This document shows positions 1 through 12,174 of a stretch of 64,000 bases of DNA, piece after piece (the first letter of the stretch is position 1; the number at the start of each line of letters is the position of its first letter). Source of the DNA: Metallyticus violacea (Eukaryota > Arthropoda > Insecta > Mantodea > Metallyticidae); assembly GCA_030762175.1 (NCBI GenBank), contig CM060835.1:85028001-85092000 (forward strand), read 5' to 3'. The notes below the pieces were generated by a model. The model was not told the DNA's origin. It saw nothing but the letters and a program-made list of their open reading frames with translations, and ran no database searches. The position numbers were made by a program, and so were the translations under genes.

Positions 1-474
1 TGTTTGTCAGGTTCAATTTTCTCTTGTTGACATTGACACCTCAAAATTTAAAAGTTGTTACGTTCGTGTTTTCCAGCAATTTTAGATGAAGTTCTGGAAG
101 ATTTGTAAAGAATTACTCTTTGAAACGCATATCTGTATTGGAAAATATAATATTTTATAGTAAAAGAATATTTCATGTAATTAATTCGAGCAGTTTTGTT
201 CACTTGCATGCTGCTCTATTTGTGAGTTTCCGTCAATTAAAAGACGTGTTTAAAATTAACAAGAAAATAATGAATCTCACTAATTGTGAAATGAGATTAG
301 TAAGTTTGCAAACGCAGGAGAGGACTGTAATCTTTCATGTAGGGTTCCAACACTTCGCCAGAAAAACATCTTAACTCTTTGAAAGTTATCACTGGCAACA
401 CATGGATACAATAAGAATATGCCAGGCGATGTTCGTTTTTTAACAAATAAAAAGATATTAGATGTATAAGGTGC

Positions 475-1525
475 GGTCTTTTAAGTTTCCGGCTTCCGGT
501 TGTTCGTACTACCTCCTGTTCATGTTTCCTTTCGGGCCACGCTATTCATTTGCTTGGAGAAGCTCATTTAAATCGGACGTGTTGCGTAACACAGCTGATG
601 ATCAAACGTGAATATAGGGCCCAAGAGACTTTCACCAAGTGATATTAAACAATGCCTTGACAGTGTGTAAGGAGAAGCTTCCCCTTTGTATTCCACTGTG
701 AAAGAGTGGTTAAAAGTGTTAGGTTTGGCGAGTGAAAGTCTTGAAGATACCCACGTGGATGTGTTGACACAAGGAAACGATCTCCCTTGTTGAGGAGGAA
801 GTTCTGAGCGACAGGTGTCTGAAGACAAAATAGCTGCAAGGCTGGGACTTTTAAAACAAATGTGCTCAACATTTGCATGTGCATGAGGTCAGTGCAAAAT
901 GGTAACCCGAATTCTTTTCAGCAGTTAAATGCAAGTGCGTATGAAATGTTGTCAGAAGATTTTGTACCTTTGCCGTGGTAACGAGACGTCAGTATTGACA
1001 GAGAGAGGAAGTGGCGAGAAAGGCCGAAGTCACACAGTTCACGAAGAAGATCCTGGCAACTATTTTTGGAGGAACTGCAGAGTAATTCTGATTATTTACT
1101 TCGAAAAAAAGAACGCACTGGTGACTGGTAGGTACTGTACTGAGCTATTGCAGTATTATCAAGGAAAAGAGGTAGAATGCTGAGTAGCAGTTCGTCTACT
1201 ACACAACACACCAATCCACACGGCTGTTTCGAACACATGTGCTTTCAGTATCTCTACAGCCTATATCATATCCCCAGCGACTATTTCCTATTTTCGAAAC
1301 TAAAATCTAACCTTCGAAGGCGCAGATTCATCAACGATATCGAATTGAAGGACGCAGTTTTTCGGAGCTCTACAAACAAAACTTCGAACTATTTTGGGGG
1401 GGATTGAAATGTTATCCCGAGGTGTAAAAAATGCTTGGAAGTAAACGGAGGTTGCGTTAAGAAATGATACTTGTATTTTTTTCTATCACCTGCCTGACTT
1501 GGTCAGGCCGGAAACTTAATGGACC
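475..1525 (+). mobile_element. mariner-type transposon relic
   Basis: Terminal inverted repeats ggtcttttaagtttccgg (475-492) and, inverted, ccggaaacttaatggacc (ending 1525). Between them is a broken mariner transposase on the + strand. Its C-terminal part is recognisable at about 1255-1450: PSDYFLFSKLKSNLRRRRF, then a G-I-rich segment and a Lys/Trp end, as in the PSDYFLFPKLKSHL region of mariner proteins. The N-terminal half is unreadable, with many stops. Length is near the 1.2-1.3 kb typical of mariner. Clear TA duplications are not preserved. Confidence 0.8.
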
Positions 1526-1529
1526 TCGC

Positions 1530-2590
1530 CTCATAGGACGCTTTACAAGAGGATTTGAGAAAGCAGCTACCTATTTCTGTATGGACTTAAGGCGAAGATG
1601 TCTGCCACCTCACACTTCCGTATTTTGCTGCGAATCCGGGATCTGTGACAAGTGGTTTTATTTAAAGAAAATACTAAAATATAAATATTTTGAACATAGA
1701 TAAATACATTTTAAAATGGCCAGCTCTATTAAGAGCATACGAGATGTGATTGTTCTCCTGCAGATGTTTATCAGGACTGTGTAAGGACATGAATCACTGT
1801 TGCACGTTGGTAACCCATTACTTCTAAAGAAGGGGAAAATTGCCTCTGGTAAAGATGCTGTGATCGATTTGCACCCATTGTGACGTCCGTAACGCATCAC
1901 TTCTCTGTGATTGAGCGTCCGAGAATGGACCGCACCATTTTTATCTCTCTCCGGTTATCGAAAATTATTTTTTTATTCCCATCTCATATGTCCAGCATCG
2001 ATAATCTTTGATGCTAGTGCCTGTCATCCGCAATTATTTGCTATCCATAAAGCTGCGTCAAAAGAAACCCGTGGCTCACGAGAATCGCTGGCTGGGAAAG
2101 TTCCCACATGATGAGGTGATTGATGCACTGCATTTCGCTATCTTCGGTATGAACAAACTGTCTGAGAGATTTTTTTCAGGAATTTGCTCCGAAAAGATAA
2201 ATCTAGGGTACCTTCATTCTCTGAGTTATTTATCAATTATTGCCGTAAGTACTCGCATGTGAGACCTGCGTGACTTTAAGAGTAAAGGAAAGAGTTTAAA
2301 AATCGGTTTAATAAATCCTCAGATATTTCTTACATACTTTTGTATGGCAGTATTTGGCGAGCAGAAAAATGCAAAGTGATTGAAGTAATTGTTTGATAGC
2401 ACCGTTGTGTCTTGACTTCTTAAAAGTATGACTGTTACACGTAACATTTGCTTTTATTTCATTATAGATCGCTTGACATCGTAGTTTTTTTTTCGGTACG
2501 CTAATTGCTTCTCTAATAAAAATGCGCGAAATTACTTGAATATGTTTGTAAATTGCTAATAACCTGCTTTCCCCTTCATTTGTAAAGTAA
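1530..2590. other. Unassigned interspersed sequence
   Basis: No gene recognised. Short open stretches near 1911-2262 look unlike any family I know and lack splice or codon support. It could be old TE debris. Confidence 0.4.
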
Positions 2591-2596
2591 ATAGTA

Positions 2597-3931
2597 CAGG
2601 GTGTCCGGAAAAACCGCATTGAAAAAGAAATCATATCTCAGAAACTAATGCAGTTGTTGTCTCTCGGTTTGCGCTTTCAGAAAAAGAAACTCAAAAACGG
2701 TTATTGATACTGTATCTACAACATTTCCATATGAGCGTCATTTGTGGCTAGGCGAGCACTATACGCGCAGTGACGTCAACCACAGGGGTGTGATTCACTC
2801 GATCCTTCACAAAGTCTATTGAGTCAAAATCTTGGTAGCCATGGTGTAAGTCCGCCTCACCGATCCAGGGTATTCGTATAGTGTACAATAGTCTTTTTCT
2901 TTTTATTTACGAGCACGACAGTATATACTTTATTAGGAAAATACTCTTACCCCAAAAGAAATAATTATAAGAGTATTTGGCTTCTAAGGAGCAGTAAGTG
3001 CTAAGCTACTTGGCACAATTTTGTAGTTTTCGTTTCAAAATCATTTGCTTCCTGTGATAATTTTATATGAGTGGTTGGTGAACTACTGTCTGTTATGTTG
3101 GCTCTTCTGTAGCTTGCAACCAAGCCTTCTGTTTCAAAATGAATGTTTGTGTGGCGTAAACACGCATTTTGTACCCTGTTTAACTCTATGTGTGTGTTCT
3201 AATGCCAACATGTTTGCCGATCAAAGCATTGGAATTCCGCAATGGATGGCAGAGGGCAGTACCATAGTCCATTTGTGACGCATACACCGGTAGTCGGCGG
3301 ACTGCATTACGCTGAATGATGATGATGATAGAGCAACGACGAAAAAAAATTAAAGAACAGTAAAAAATTAAGTGCTTATGTAATTTTTTTTATTTTAATG
3401 TTTTTACGTAAAAGTTATAAACGCAATTCTGCTTCCCAAGCTTAAATACTGTTTTGAATTTCCACCAAACAGTTCAATATTGTAACCTCAACACTTAGAA
3501 ATAAAAAAGTGTGTTGTTTATTTTCTATTTTTAATTTATTTCACAAATGTATATAGGTATATTAGAAATAGTGTGTCTTCAACAAATTCTCCTAATTGTG
3601 CATATAATAAATAGTTTCACATATCAGGCAGACGTGACAAAAAATTTTAGCTTTAAAACGTTTTATAAAACTTAGAGTTTACATACTTAACTGTATTTGT
3701 ACTGTTACAATAAGAAAGGTGGGAACAATATTAGACAAAAACCAAATTAAATTGCAAAGAAATAGCTTCACATGTATCAGAGAATAAACAATCGCAACAA
3801 AGGTATATACACATCATTCTAGAAAAACTTGCTGAATTTCTCTTTCTGAATGTGCAAATGCAAGACTATAAATACATTGGTTTCTGAGATATGATTCCGT
3901 CTTTTACACTAGGTTTTTCCCGAACACGCTG
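2597..3931. mobile_element. TIR-bounded DNA transposon relic with TA duplication
   Basis: The left end cagggtgtccggaaaaacc and the right end (inverted) cagcgtgttcgggaaaaacc form imperfect TIRs. They continue inward with the shared block aatcatatctcagaaac, about 50 bp in all. Dinucleotide TA flanks both ends (2595-2596, 3932-3933), the hallmark of Tc1/mariner-type insertion. At 1,335 bp it is long enough for a transposase, but I see no convincing DDE segment, so it is either heavily decayed or non-autonomous. Confidence 0.7.
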
Positions 3932-3934
3932 TAT

Positions 3935-5105
3935 CATAGGATCAACAAAAAACTGTAACAATGATTCTTAGTTTAAATTAATGGAATGTCCCAATGTTGA
4001 TGTTTATAATTTTAGGAAAGTGTTATTGCGGTATAATCTGTACATATCATTTTGTGCGAAAGTATGTGGTATTCACTTGTTTGTAATATGATATTCAGGA
4101 ATGATAGTAGGCTATAAAATTATAATCAAAGAGATGAGACGTAACTTGACTGAATAGAAGCTTAAAATGGCTTAAAGAAAGTCTTCTTGTAGAAGAACCA
4201 GGATAAGAAAACGGTGTGCTAAATATTATAGTTTTTCCTGGCGGCTTATGTAAGAAGAAAATTGAATTCCCAGTACGATGCCAACAGAAGGTAAAGGCAA
4301 AGGGAAGCGATTATTCGCAGTCTCGCAATGAAAAATTCCCTCCGGCTACACAACATTATTTGAAGGATAATGTTTCAGAAGCGGCAATGTTGGCAGCCAT
4401 GATGTGAGAACCTAGGACACCTGCTGCACTGAATCGATTTTACAACGTTAATTTGTGTAGTCGGCAAAAGAAAAAGCGCATTACGTCATCACAATGAACT
4501 GTTTCGTTTTTAACTGGTACGTTACATTACATTTAGCCTTCAGTCAGCTGTAACATCTCTATGTGTGATTTGCATAATCAAAAGTAAGGTGCTGTAAGAG
4601 GATTTATATCCAAGGGTGTAGTTCCTGCCTTGAACAGAATTACTTCGCGACAGCTGTGTGTTTCCTTCATGAATATAACAACAAGCGTTGTTCATAACAC
4701 TAACCGATACAAAATACACACACAGGCTTTAATGCTGCTGTCAACATCGCAAGCATTGTTTGCGTACCTTGCTTCCAACAAACTGTTACTCGATAAAAAT
4801 AACCACAAATTACAGGTTGAACGTACTGACGCAGAGAGAGCTTCATTTGCTTTGTGTTTGATAAGTTTGGACAAAAATTAAATATTGGCATGCTACTCAA
4901 GTTATGTTACTAATACTTAATTAAAAGCATAATATTGAAGTCATTGCGAATTTGGGTTAATATAAGGTATAAAAATAAAATCCTCATTGATATTAAGCTT
5001 TATCGGAAGTTTGATTTCTGACACATAAATACTAATATTCCCAAAAAATACATAGGTAAGAAAATCATATTTTTTATTAGTTTCGACTTAATTTTATTTA
5101 TTTAT
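3935..5105. other. Unassigned AT-rich sequence
   Basis: Nothing recognised. Open stretches at 4216-4407 and 4630-4881 have no family resemblance and no supporting context. Confidence 0.4.
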
Positions 5106-5109
5106 TTTT

Positions 5110-5375
5110 TTATTGGTTGATTTATTTACAGAAGCTCTTTAACATCTGAGGTCATCAGCGTACCATTTAACTCAGGGCGTGAAACGGCCGACAAATTTTG
5201 CTCATAGACCTCTCTTTCAGGCTTGAGGTTTTTTTCGTGTCGTAAATGTACGACACGGGACCCACGACTTTACTTCCCTTCTGAAGGAAATCATACTTAG
5301 GATTTATACCCGAAAAAAATCCATCAATCCTGGCCGGGTTCGAACCCGCGTTCTTGAGTTTAGGAGGCAAATAGA
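5110..5375 (-). mobile_element. SINE-A copy (tRNA-derived)
   Basis: Read on the minus strand it has a box B-like gggttcgaaccc in the head, the body with cgacacggga (inverted) and the shared 3' end tgacctcagatgttaaagagc plus an A/T-rich ataaataaat tail. The body matches the copies at 14946, 38764, 39335, 44086 and 47745. The 5' head is shortened. Confidence 0.85.
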
Positions 5376-5933
5376 CGTAATTGATACATATATAGGTAAT
5401 TCCTCGATATGGACTTCACATTCACCTTACAGACATGAATAATCCAGAAACCTTATCAATAAATGCTGTAGCACGTATTGTAACCATATTTGAAGATTTC
5501 TATTTTCAATTAAACCTGTTAAAGGGAGTTAGAAGGCAAAAATTTGAACTCTGATATTTTTCCAAAAATGATTTAGAACTCATTTCCAAGCTTTCTAAAT
5601 TATGCAATATCTTTATTATCAGAGTTTTAATTAATTTGTTTTTTATTTTAATTGAACACATCTACATAGGTTAAAGAGCTGTTTATGAGTTTGACGCTAA
5701 CTATTTCAAAATGATAAGTTTTCGAACTAATTGAATTAAAAGGTTTTAGCTTTTACCATTCACTAGAAAAAAAATTGCTGCTGATTATTGTGATGTAAGC
5801 AATCTGAACAGACTTTGACTGTGGTGTAGGCTTGCACTAAGTTCCGGGTTGGAACTATGTGACTTTGTAACAACTGTTTCTTTGATATCAACTTTTTCAA
5901 AACTGCATTTTCCTACATATATCTACGAGAGTA

Positions 5934-7082
5934 GATCCATAAGTTTCCGCGCTAGCTATTTTCTAGATATGATAAAGACAAAAACTATATTTCATTTTTC
6001 AATATAGTTACCCTTTATTGTAATACATTTCTCACACTTTGAATTAATATTTCAACCCCCCCCCCCAATAGTTAGAATTGTTGTCTGCAAAAGGACATAA
6101 ACAGCATCCATCACTTCATCACGCTTAAAGTTCCTTCATCGAAGGCCCTTCTTGAGTTTTAAGAAAAGGAAATAGTTATTGCGGGCTAGATCTGGGCTGT
6201 AGGGTGAAAGGTCGATCTCCTTGAAGCCTTATTTCTTCACAGCTTCCTTTTAAACAAGAACTGTATGCATAGGCGCTTTGTCGTGAAGAAGGCGCATACC
6301 ACCACTCAGCTTCTCCTTTTCTTTTTGATGGAAGCACGTAGTCGTGCAGTAGGCCAGAATAGTACTCCCAATTTACTGTAGTGTTCCTCTCCTTGAAGTC
6401 ATAAATAGTACTCCTTCACATTCCCAAAAGATATGGTCATGCTCTTCTTAGTTGACTGGGTGATCTTGACCTTTAGAGGCGGTGCTTCGCCAGGCTTACG
6501 CCAATCCATTGATTCTCTTTTCGACAAGGGATCATAGTAGAGGATCATAGTTTCATCTCCTGTAACAATGGTTTGCATAACTTCTCTCTCGTTGCAATAG
6601 TAGAGCTCCAAAAATGCCTGACCACAGATGACTCGTTGCTGCTTTTGGACTGAGGAAAGAAGTCTAGGCACCCATCTTGCACTAGCCTTATTCATGTTTA
6701 AATATGAATGAATAATTCGAAGGACTGTATTTTTAGAAAGGCCCAATTTTGCTGCTATTTCTGTAACTTTGAGCCGCCGGTCTTCGATAAAGTCTGACCC
6801 ATTCTTTTACGGTAAAATATGGGGGGGGGGGGGGGTGCTTCCCCATATACACCGTCCAATCGCTGTTTAATTTCATTGGTTTAAATCCTTTTGTGAAGAA
6901 TTTAATAACAGCTCGATACTCCATTTTGAATATGGCCCAAATCTTCTACACATAACCTTCTTTATACAACTATATCTGAACAACTGAACAGAGCGGAGCG
7001 GAAGTTATTTATTTAACAGATACCAGATAAGGGTTTTGTGAAGGCGATAATCCTTATCGGCCAGGCCGGAAACTTATGGATC
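5934..7082 (-). mobile_element. mariner transposon, nearly full length, inactivated
   Basis: TIRs gatccataagtttccg (5934) and its inverse ending at 7082, flanked by TA on both sides (5932-5933, 7083-7084): a complete 1,149-bp mariner. The transposase runs on the minus strand from the ATG at 6924 (MEYRAVIKFFTKGFKPMKLN, the N-terminal HTH region), through TVKEWVRLY, to VTGDETMILYYDPLSKRESM and DWRKPGEAPP (first catalytic Asp in TGDET). The reading frame is broken several times; at 6821-6835 a run of 15 G interrupts the coding part. The C-terminal third with the further catalytic Asp residues is degraded. Confidence 0.92.
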
Positions 7083-7084
7083 TA

Positions 7085-7715
7085 TGCTCGTACCTCTAAA
7101 AAGCTTGAAATGTTTCCAGAAGCAATAATGAAGTTACTGAAGCAAAATTATTAGAAGGATATTATGACCCAGGTATGATTTAAGTTTTTGTATAACTTTT
7201 TGACAAACAATGGCTTGAAATAATAAAAAATCATATTCTTGTTCCAATGCTTAAATTGTTTTTAACACTGCAATCGACAGTATTAATTATATTCAAATTA
7301 ACGTCTAAACGCGATATATCTGAATTTAATTCAGGGATGAAATGCAATTTATGACCTAGTGTGTAGGCTTAGGGAGGGAGAGGAGAAATATTTTTTCTCC
7401 ATATAATAATATTATAATATTTTTGTACTTATAGGAACATTTTGTAAGTCTTAGCGAGACTACTTATCTGATGATTCGAGAAGGGTCGAATCCCACATGG
7501 GAAACCGAAATTAATGTTGCTTGAGTGGCATTGAGATCACCAATTGGCGGGCATTACGAAGACCTCGATAGGCCGTGTCCACTAAATTTGTCACGAAGTT
7601 TTCAGTACGAGAAAGCTTTTCGCTCTATCAATGTCGCGTTTGTTAACAATGGACAAAGAAAACGCATTCGAATGAACAGTTCACAAGAGAGTTTATTTAG
7701 ATTTGTGTAAAAACA
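7085..7715. other. Unassigned sequence
   Basis: No gene seen. Around 7455-7700 the base composition rises and a phrase gaagggtcgaatccc resembles a tRNA box B, so a degraded SINE head is possible but not demonstrable. Confidence 0.35.
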
Positions 7716-7716
7716 A

Positions 7717-8175
7717 TTCCAGCCAGAGACGAAGGAACAGTCCAAACAGTGCGTGGCAACAGGTCCGAGTGCACCAAAAAAAGCAAAAACAATTCCATCT
7801 GCAGGAAAAATCATGGTCACGGTTTTCTAGGATTCTCGTGGTGTGGTGCTCGTAGACTAACCCAGAAGGGCAGAACATCGCCGGGGGGTATTACGCTTCA
7901 GTACCGGACCAACTGAAGGATGCTATTCAGGTTAAATGTCCACACCTTGCGAAAATAAAAAAAATGTTCTTTTTCATCAGGATGATGCGTATTCACACCG
8001 TCTGGGATTGTTGCTAAAAAAAGTGCATTAGCTTCACTTCCGCGTGCTTTCACATAACACTGAACTTGGCTCCCAGCAATTACTTTTTGTTCCCAAACCT
8101 GAAGAAGAAAAATAAAAGAAAATTTAAAAATCCCTTAAAGTTTGTGTTTTCCTAGTCAGGCTTTTAGAACGCCCC
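7717..8175 (+). pseudogene. mariner transposase fragment
   Basis: In one frame near 7717-7860: PETKEQSKQCVATGPSAPKK, then AKTIPSAGKIMVTVF, stop, DSRGVVLVD. This corresponds to the segment after the TGDETW motif in mariner proteins (PSAGKVMATVFWDSRG). After a frame change at about 7920-8010, HLAKIKKMFFFHQDDAYSH carries the second catalytic Asp region (HQDNAPSH). Then SHNTELGSQQLLFVPKP replaces the PYSPDLAPSDYFLFPKL block. At least three frameshifts or stops. The 3' side ends in a TIR-like tcaggcttttagaacgcccc. The 5' half is missing. Confidence 0.8.
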
Positions 8176-8179
8176 TCAT

Positions 8180-10005
8180 AAGAGCTATAAAAGCTGATAT
8201 AGTCATATAAAACACGCCGGTTAAACAAGTTGGTGGTATGGGATATAGAGGTTTATATAACTTCAAAGAGGTGGGACAAACAGTACACGAGTTGCAATAT
8301 ATGTGTGTGCGGGACGATTAGAACATACATGCCAATGCAAATTGCAAAATCACCTTAAAGTTATATAAGATAATGGCAGTAGCAGGACTGCTGTGCTGGG
8401 TCCTGACTAAAGAACAGGAACGAAGAGCACAAGTAGCCAAATAAAGTTGTGTATAGCAGTGGCACGTATAAAAGAAGAGAGAACATAAGAAAGGAACTTC
8501 GAAAATTAGAATGATACACAAAATTGTCAATAGCCGTAGAAACTGACTTTCACATGTGCAAAGAATGAAAGATGCCGTACAGACCTGAAGAAAGAGGACA
8601 TGGAAGATGGAAAGAACAACTGTTGTTAGAGATGGAACAATTCATAATGAGTTAAAGAGATGTTTATAACATTTATTGTGCAGTATAAATATAACACTCT
8701 TTGGAATAATTAACCTTCCTACATAGCAGTCATCTGCTGATCGGCTCGTAACTGCTAAACACTGGCGACCGAGCGAGTAATCGATACTTGTATGTACGTT
8801 TCAGTACTAAATCATGTGTGGTCAGCACATAGTTCTATAAAGAAGGTATATCGACAGAATGAGATAATAAAATCTGTTAATTAAATAATGGTATCAAAAA
8901 CGTGTTCAAATAATGATAATACCAGAGAGTGGGAGGTTTTCCTTAGTAAAGTTAAGTTTGTAGAACTGGAGGTGTATATTTATGCGCTGACCAGGCAACG
9001 GGAGTGTTGTGGGGAAATACGTGAACTAACAAGACCTGACTTGTTCGTCGACTATAAAGCCTGGTCTTTATTTGCACAGAACACCAGAAAAAGCAGAGGA
9101 GATTTGGGTGAGAGTAACCACATAATTTATGCACAGGCTTATTAATGCTTAAAGAAAAGTTCATGGTGAAGGGAGGGGAAGATCAGCAGCAGAAAGTAAA
9201 GTTTGCTTTAGAGGCGATGCAATTAGCGATGTGTCGATAAAGTGTGGGAGACGAAAGGCTAAAACCGCCATGAATTGTGAGATTAATCTTTGTCATCACT
9301 TCCGCCAAGAATCGCGCCCTCTTCTTCTCCCGGTAGTAGCGAAGCTCATCTTCCTTGTAAATAACACTTCTAGAACACAAAGTTCGTCGCAACTTCGGCA
9401 TTCGCGTTATGGTGATATAGGTAGAATATTACATTATAAAAGACCACTTTTTAAAGAAAGAAAACTTGCAGAAAGCTTTTGATACCCTAATGAGGGTGGG
9501 CATGGCTTTACAGAATAAAGGATCAAACTATTAGACAACCAAAAGCAATTTTACTTGTTAGTTATTTGCTCAAAATGAATTTACAGTAACATGATATAAA
9601 AAAATATACATTTAGCCATTTACTCTGCTCAGATGTTTCCCGCTTTTAATGTCAGACTAAGTCTTTTCGAGTTTTGCCACCTTTACTTGAATAGCAAATG
9701 ATTCATAAGAGTAATGAATGGGTGAGGAGAGTTAAGAGCATTTTTTAAAACACCCAGTCTTTACGGAGAGTTATTATGTCCCTACATATAAGGATGATTG
9801 TACCTTAATGCGTCACAATTCCCATCTGCCAGCACACAAACCACAAGACCGCGTATCGAGTCCAAATTGCTCCAGAAACCATACGGAAGAGGGTTATCTC
9901 CCAGTTCCAGGATTGTCCCAATTGTCATTTTACAGATTTAGAGACCAGATCATACGGATAAGTTAAAGCTGCTCCGGATTAAACAGAAAATGGTTGAGGG
10001 GAGTC
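8180..10005. other. Unassigned interspersed sequence
   Basis: No exon or recognisable TE protein. Open stretches at 8888-9145 and 9231-9482 lack family resemblance. Probably old repeat debris. Confidence 0.35.
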
Positions 10006-10010
10006 TACTA

Positions 10011-10789
10011 CGAGAGGTAGTCATAAAGTTTTAAATTATCACCTCAAAAAATCAAGCTGCGACCATGAAACTTGATGATGGTGTACATATTCACCCTTCA
10101 ATGCGACACATTTTTCCCAACGATGGATGACTTGACAAAGACCTTGGTTGTAGAAATCTGCATTTTAGCTGTTCAGGAAACATTCCAACACTAGTGTCCA
10201 TGATGATTAGGCGACTAAAGAAGTCATCTGGTTTGGACCACCACAGCAGCAATATTTCCGCTGCTGCCTCCCTTTGGCGACTTTTTGAATGTGTGTCAGC
10301 AGTTATGGAACCCAGCGGCGGCGACCTAAGTATGTTTAAAATGTACAAATTGTTGAAAACTGATTTTCACTTTTGCCGCTATCGCCAATCATTATACGCC
10401 GGTCTTCGAGCACCAACCCCTCCACTTCTCTTGCGATTCCCGGTTCTTCATAGAAAGATGGTCTACCACTTCGTTCCTAGTTATTCAGACTTGTTTGACC
10501 ACACTGAAAACGTCTGCGCCACGTAACCATTGTGTCATAAGGTGCCACACACTTCCACCAATTCATCCTGAATTTTTTTCCCCTTAAAATGCAGAAAACG
10601 AATTACGGTGCGATATTCCACTGTATCAATTGGCTGCGCCATTTTGTTTTGGCTCCTCTAGCGGCGTACTACGGGACGGATTCCATTGTATATCAGGACT
10701 GCAGACGTGTGCTTGCAAATAAACAAAAGAATTAATTGCTTAAATTTATTTTTTCAAGGTGATAATTAATACTTTATGAGTACTCCTCG
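10011..10789 (-). mobile_element. mariner-like element, internally deleted
   Basis: TIRs of about 40 bp: cgagaggtagtcataaag on the left and the inverse of cgaggagtactcataaag on the right, both continuing through ttaattatcacct, with TA at 10009-10010 and 10790-10791. The transposase starts at 10642 on the minus strand: MAQPIDTVEYRTVIRFLHFK, an N-terminal domain like other mariner-type proteins. Later KPDDFFSRL resembles the segment before TGDETW. Near the end HRWEKCVALKGEYV matches the conserved C-terminus. The catalytic centre is missing, which explains the 779-bp length. Confidence 0.85.
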
Positions 10790-10994
10790 TAGAGCCTGCA
10801 GATGTCGTTTTCCCTAGTCATTAAGTTGAAAAGAAGATGTGAAAAGGTTAATGAAACGAAATCGAGGAAACTGAAGAACCCTGAGAAAGAAAGAAAATCG
10901 TAAACTTCCGTATCTTTATCCCATAAATATGGAAGCATTAACATACCAACTAGAGTCCACAACTAAGCAACTCAATTCTCAAATGTCAAGTAAA

Positions 10995-11620
10995 TTTTAA
11001 GGTAATTAGGAAGTGTAAATCTAGCAAATAATGCAACAGTATACATTTTGCACTGTAGTTCAAAGTTTTAAAGCTATCAATATGACAATTTTGAGAGAAA
11101 TTAAGAAAACTTAACTAAAGATGCTGTGTAAAATTTAATTCTCTAATGCACATAAAAAGTTCTTTAAAAAATTTAAGGCCAAATGATATCTTGTTAAAAA
11201 ACTGAAAACACTGTGGCATAATCATGTTAATAAACTATTGATGGAATTGGAATGGTTTTTATTACTTATTAAAAAAAGGAAAATGTTTTTCATTTCTTAT
11301 TAGTATTGATTTTCATCAACTAATGGTGATATTTAAATACTTCTAGTTACCACCCATCACATTTGCATACCTTATGTTTGTGCAAATTTTCAACAAGATT
11401 GGTCCAGCCAATCCTGAGAAAAATACACATTTGTGTCAACATTTTAAATTATCTGGAAATAAGATATATTTGGTTTAAAAAACTTTTTATGTGCATTAGA
11501 GAACTAAAATTTTTACACAGCATCTTTAGTTAGTACCCTTAACATCTTATAAAATTTCCATATTGATTTCTGAACTGCTGCATTATTTGTAAAATGTGCA
11601 CTTCCTGGTTACCTTAAATG
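10995..11620. mobile_element. Foldback-type element with very long TIRs
   Basis: The left arm (about 10995-11185) and right arm (about 11450-11620) are inverted, imperfect copies. Shared blocks include taaggtaa, gcaaataatgca-like, aactaaagatgctgtgtaaaa and tctctaatgcacataaaaag. The arms make up over half of the 625-bp element and the central part has no coding potential. This is the build of a foldback element or long-TIR MITE. No clear target duplication was found. Confidence 0.75.
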
Positions 11621-11926
11621 GCTATGATACTTATGACTTATTTCTGCATTGTCTGTGTACTTCTGATGACTGTGGCATTCAACTTAAAAAGTTACAAGTT
11701 TTAAAGAAGTACTTTCATAAAAATAAAGGCACTTTTTAAACATTTGGGATGCCATTTCAACACTAAGGCAAATTTTGAAAAGGATAGAATAGCCACTGGC
11801 CAGAAAAACAATAATCTGGTTAAAAAAAATAATAACGTCGATTTTATATGCCATACAGCTTTGATATCATCTAATTATATTTATTGTCTAAAAGCTGAAT
11901 CTGGGCATTTGTGCATTTATATATTA

Positions 11927-12171
11927 CACGGTGTCCCAGAATCCCCATTCACTTCAAGTTGTAGTTATACAATCATATATTTCCATGTCACCATGCCATA
12001 TTGGTTGCAGCATCCAGCGGTTTTATAGATGGACAAAATTAGACTAAAGTTTCTCTCCTTTAATTTTCTGTGTAATACTTTCATTACCGAATAGCCTACA
12101 AAACTAATATTCAATCAGCTAATTTGGGTTGCTTTTTCCGTAAAATTATACGACTGTTATAGGACACCGTG
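11927..12171. mobile_element. 245-bp MITE with TA duplication
   Basis: Left end cacggtgtcc, right end ggacaccgtg, each flanked by TA (11925-11926, 12172-12173). No coding sequence. The cac/gGGTGTCC type end recalls the 2597-3931 element, so the two may belong to related Tc1/mariner-mobilised families (inference). Confidence 0.75.
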
Positions 12172-12174
12172 TAT

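Noticed and set aside
1911..2262. Overlapping open frames as a candidate gene
   Set aside because: Two short frames with no recognised motif; no support beyond openness.
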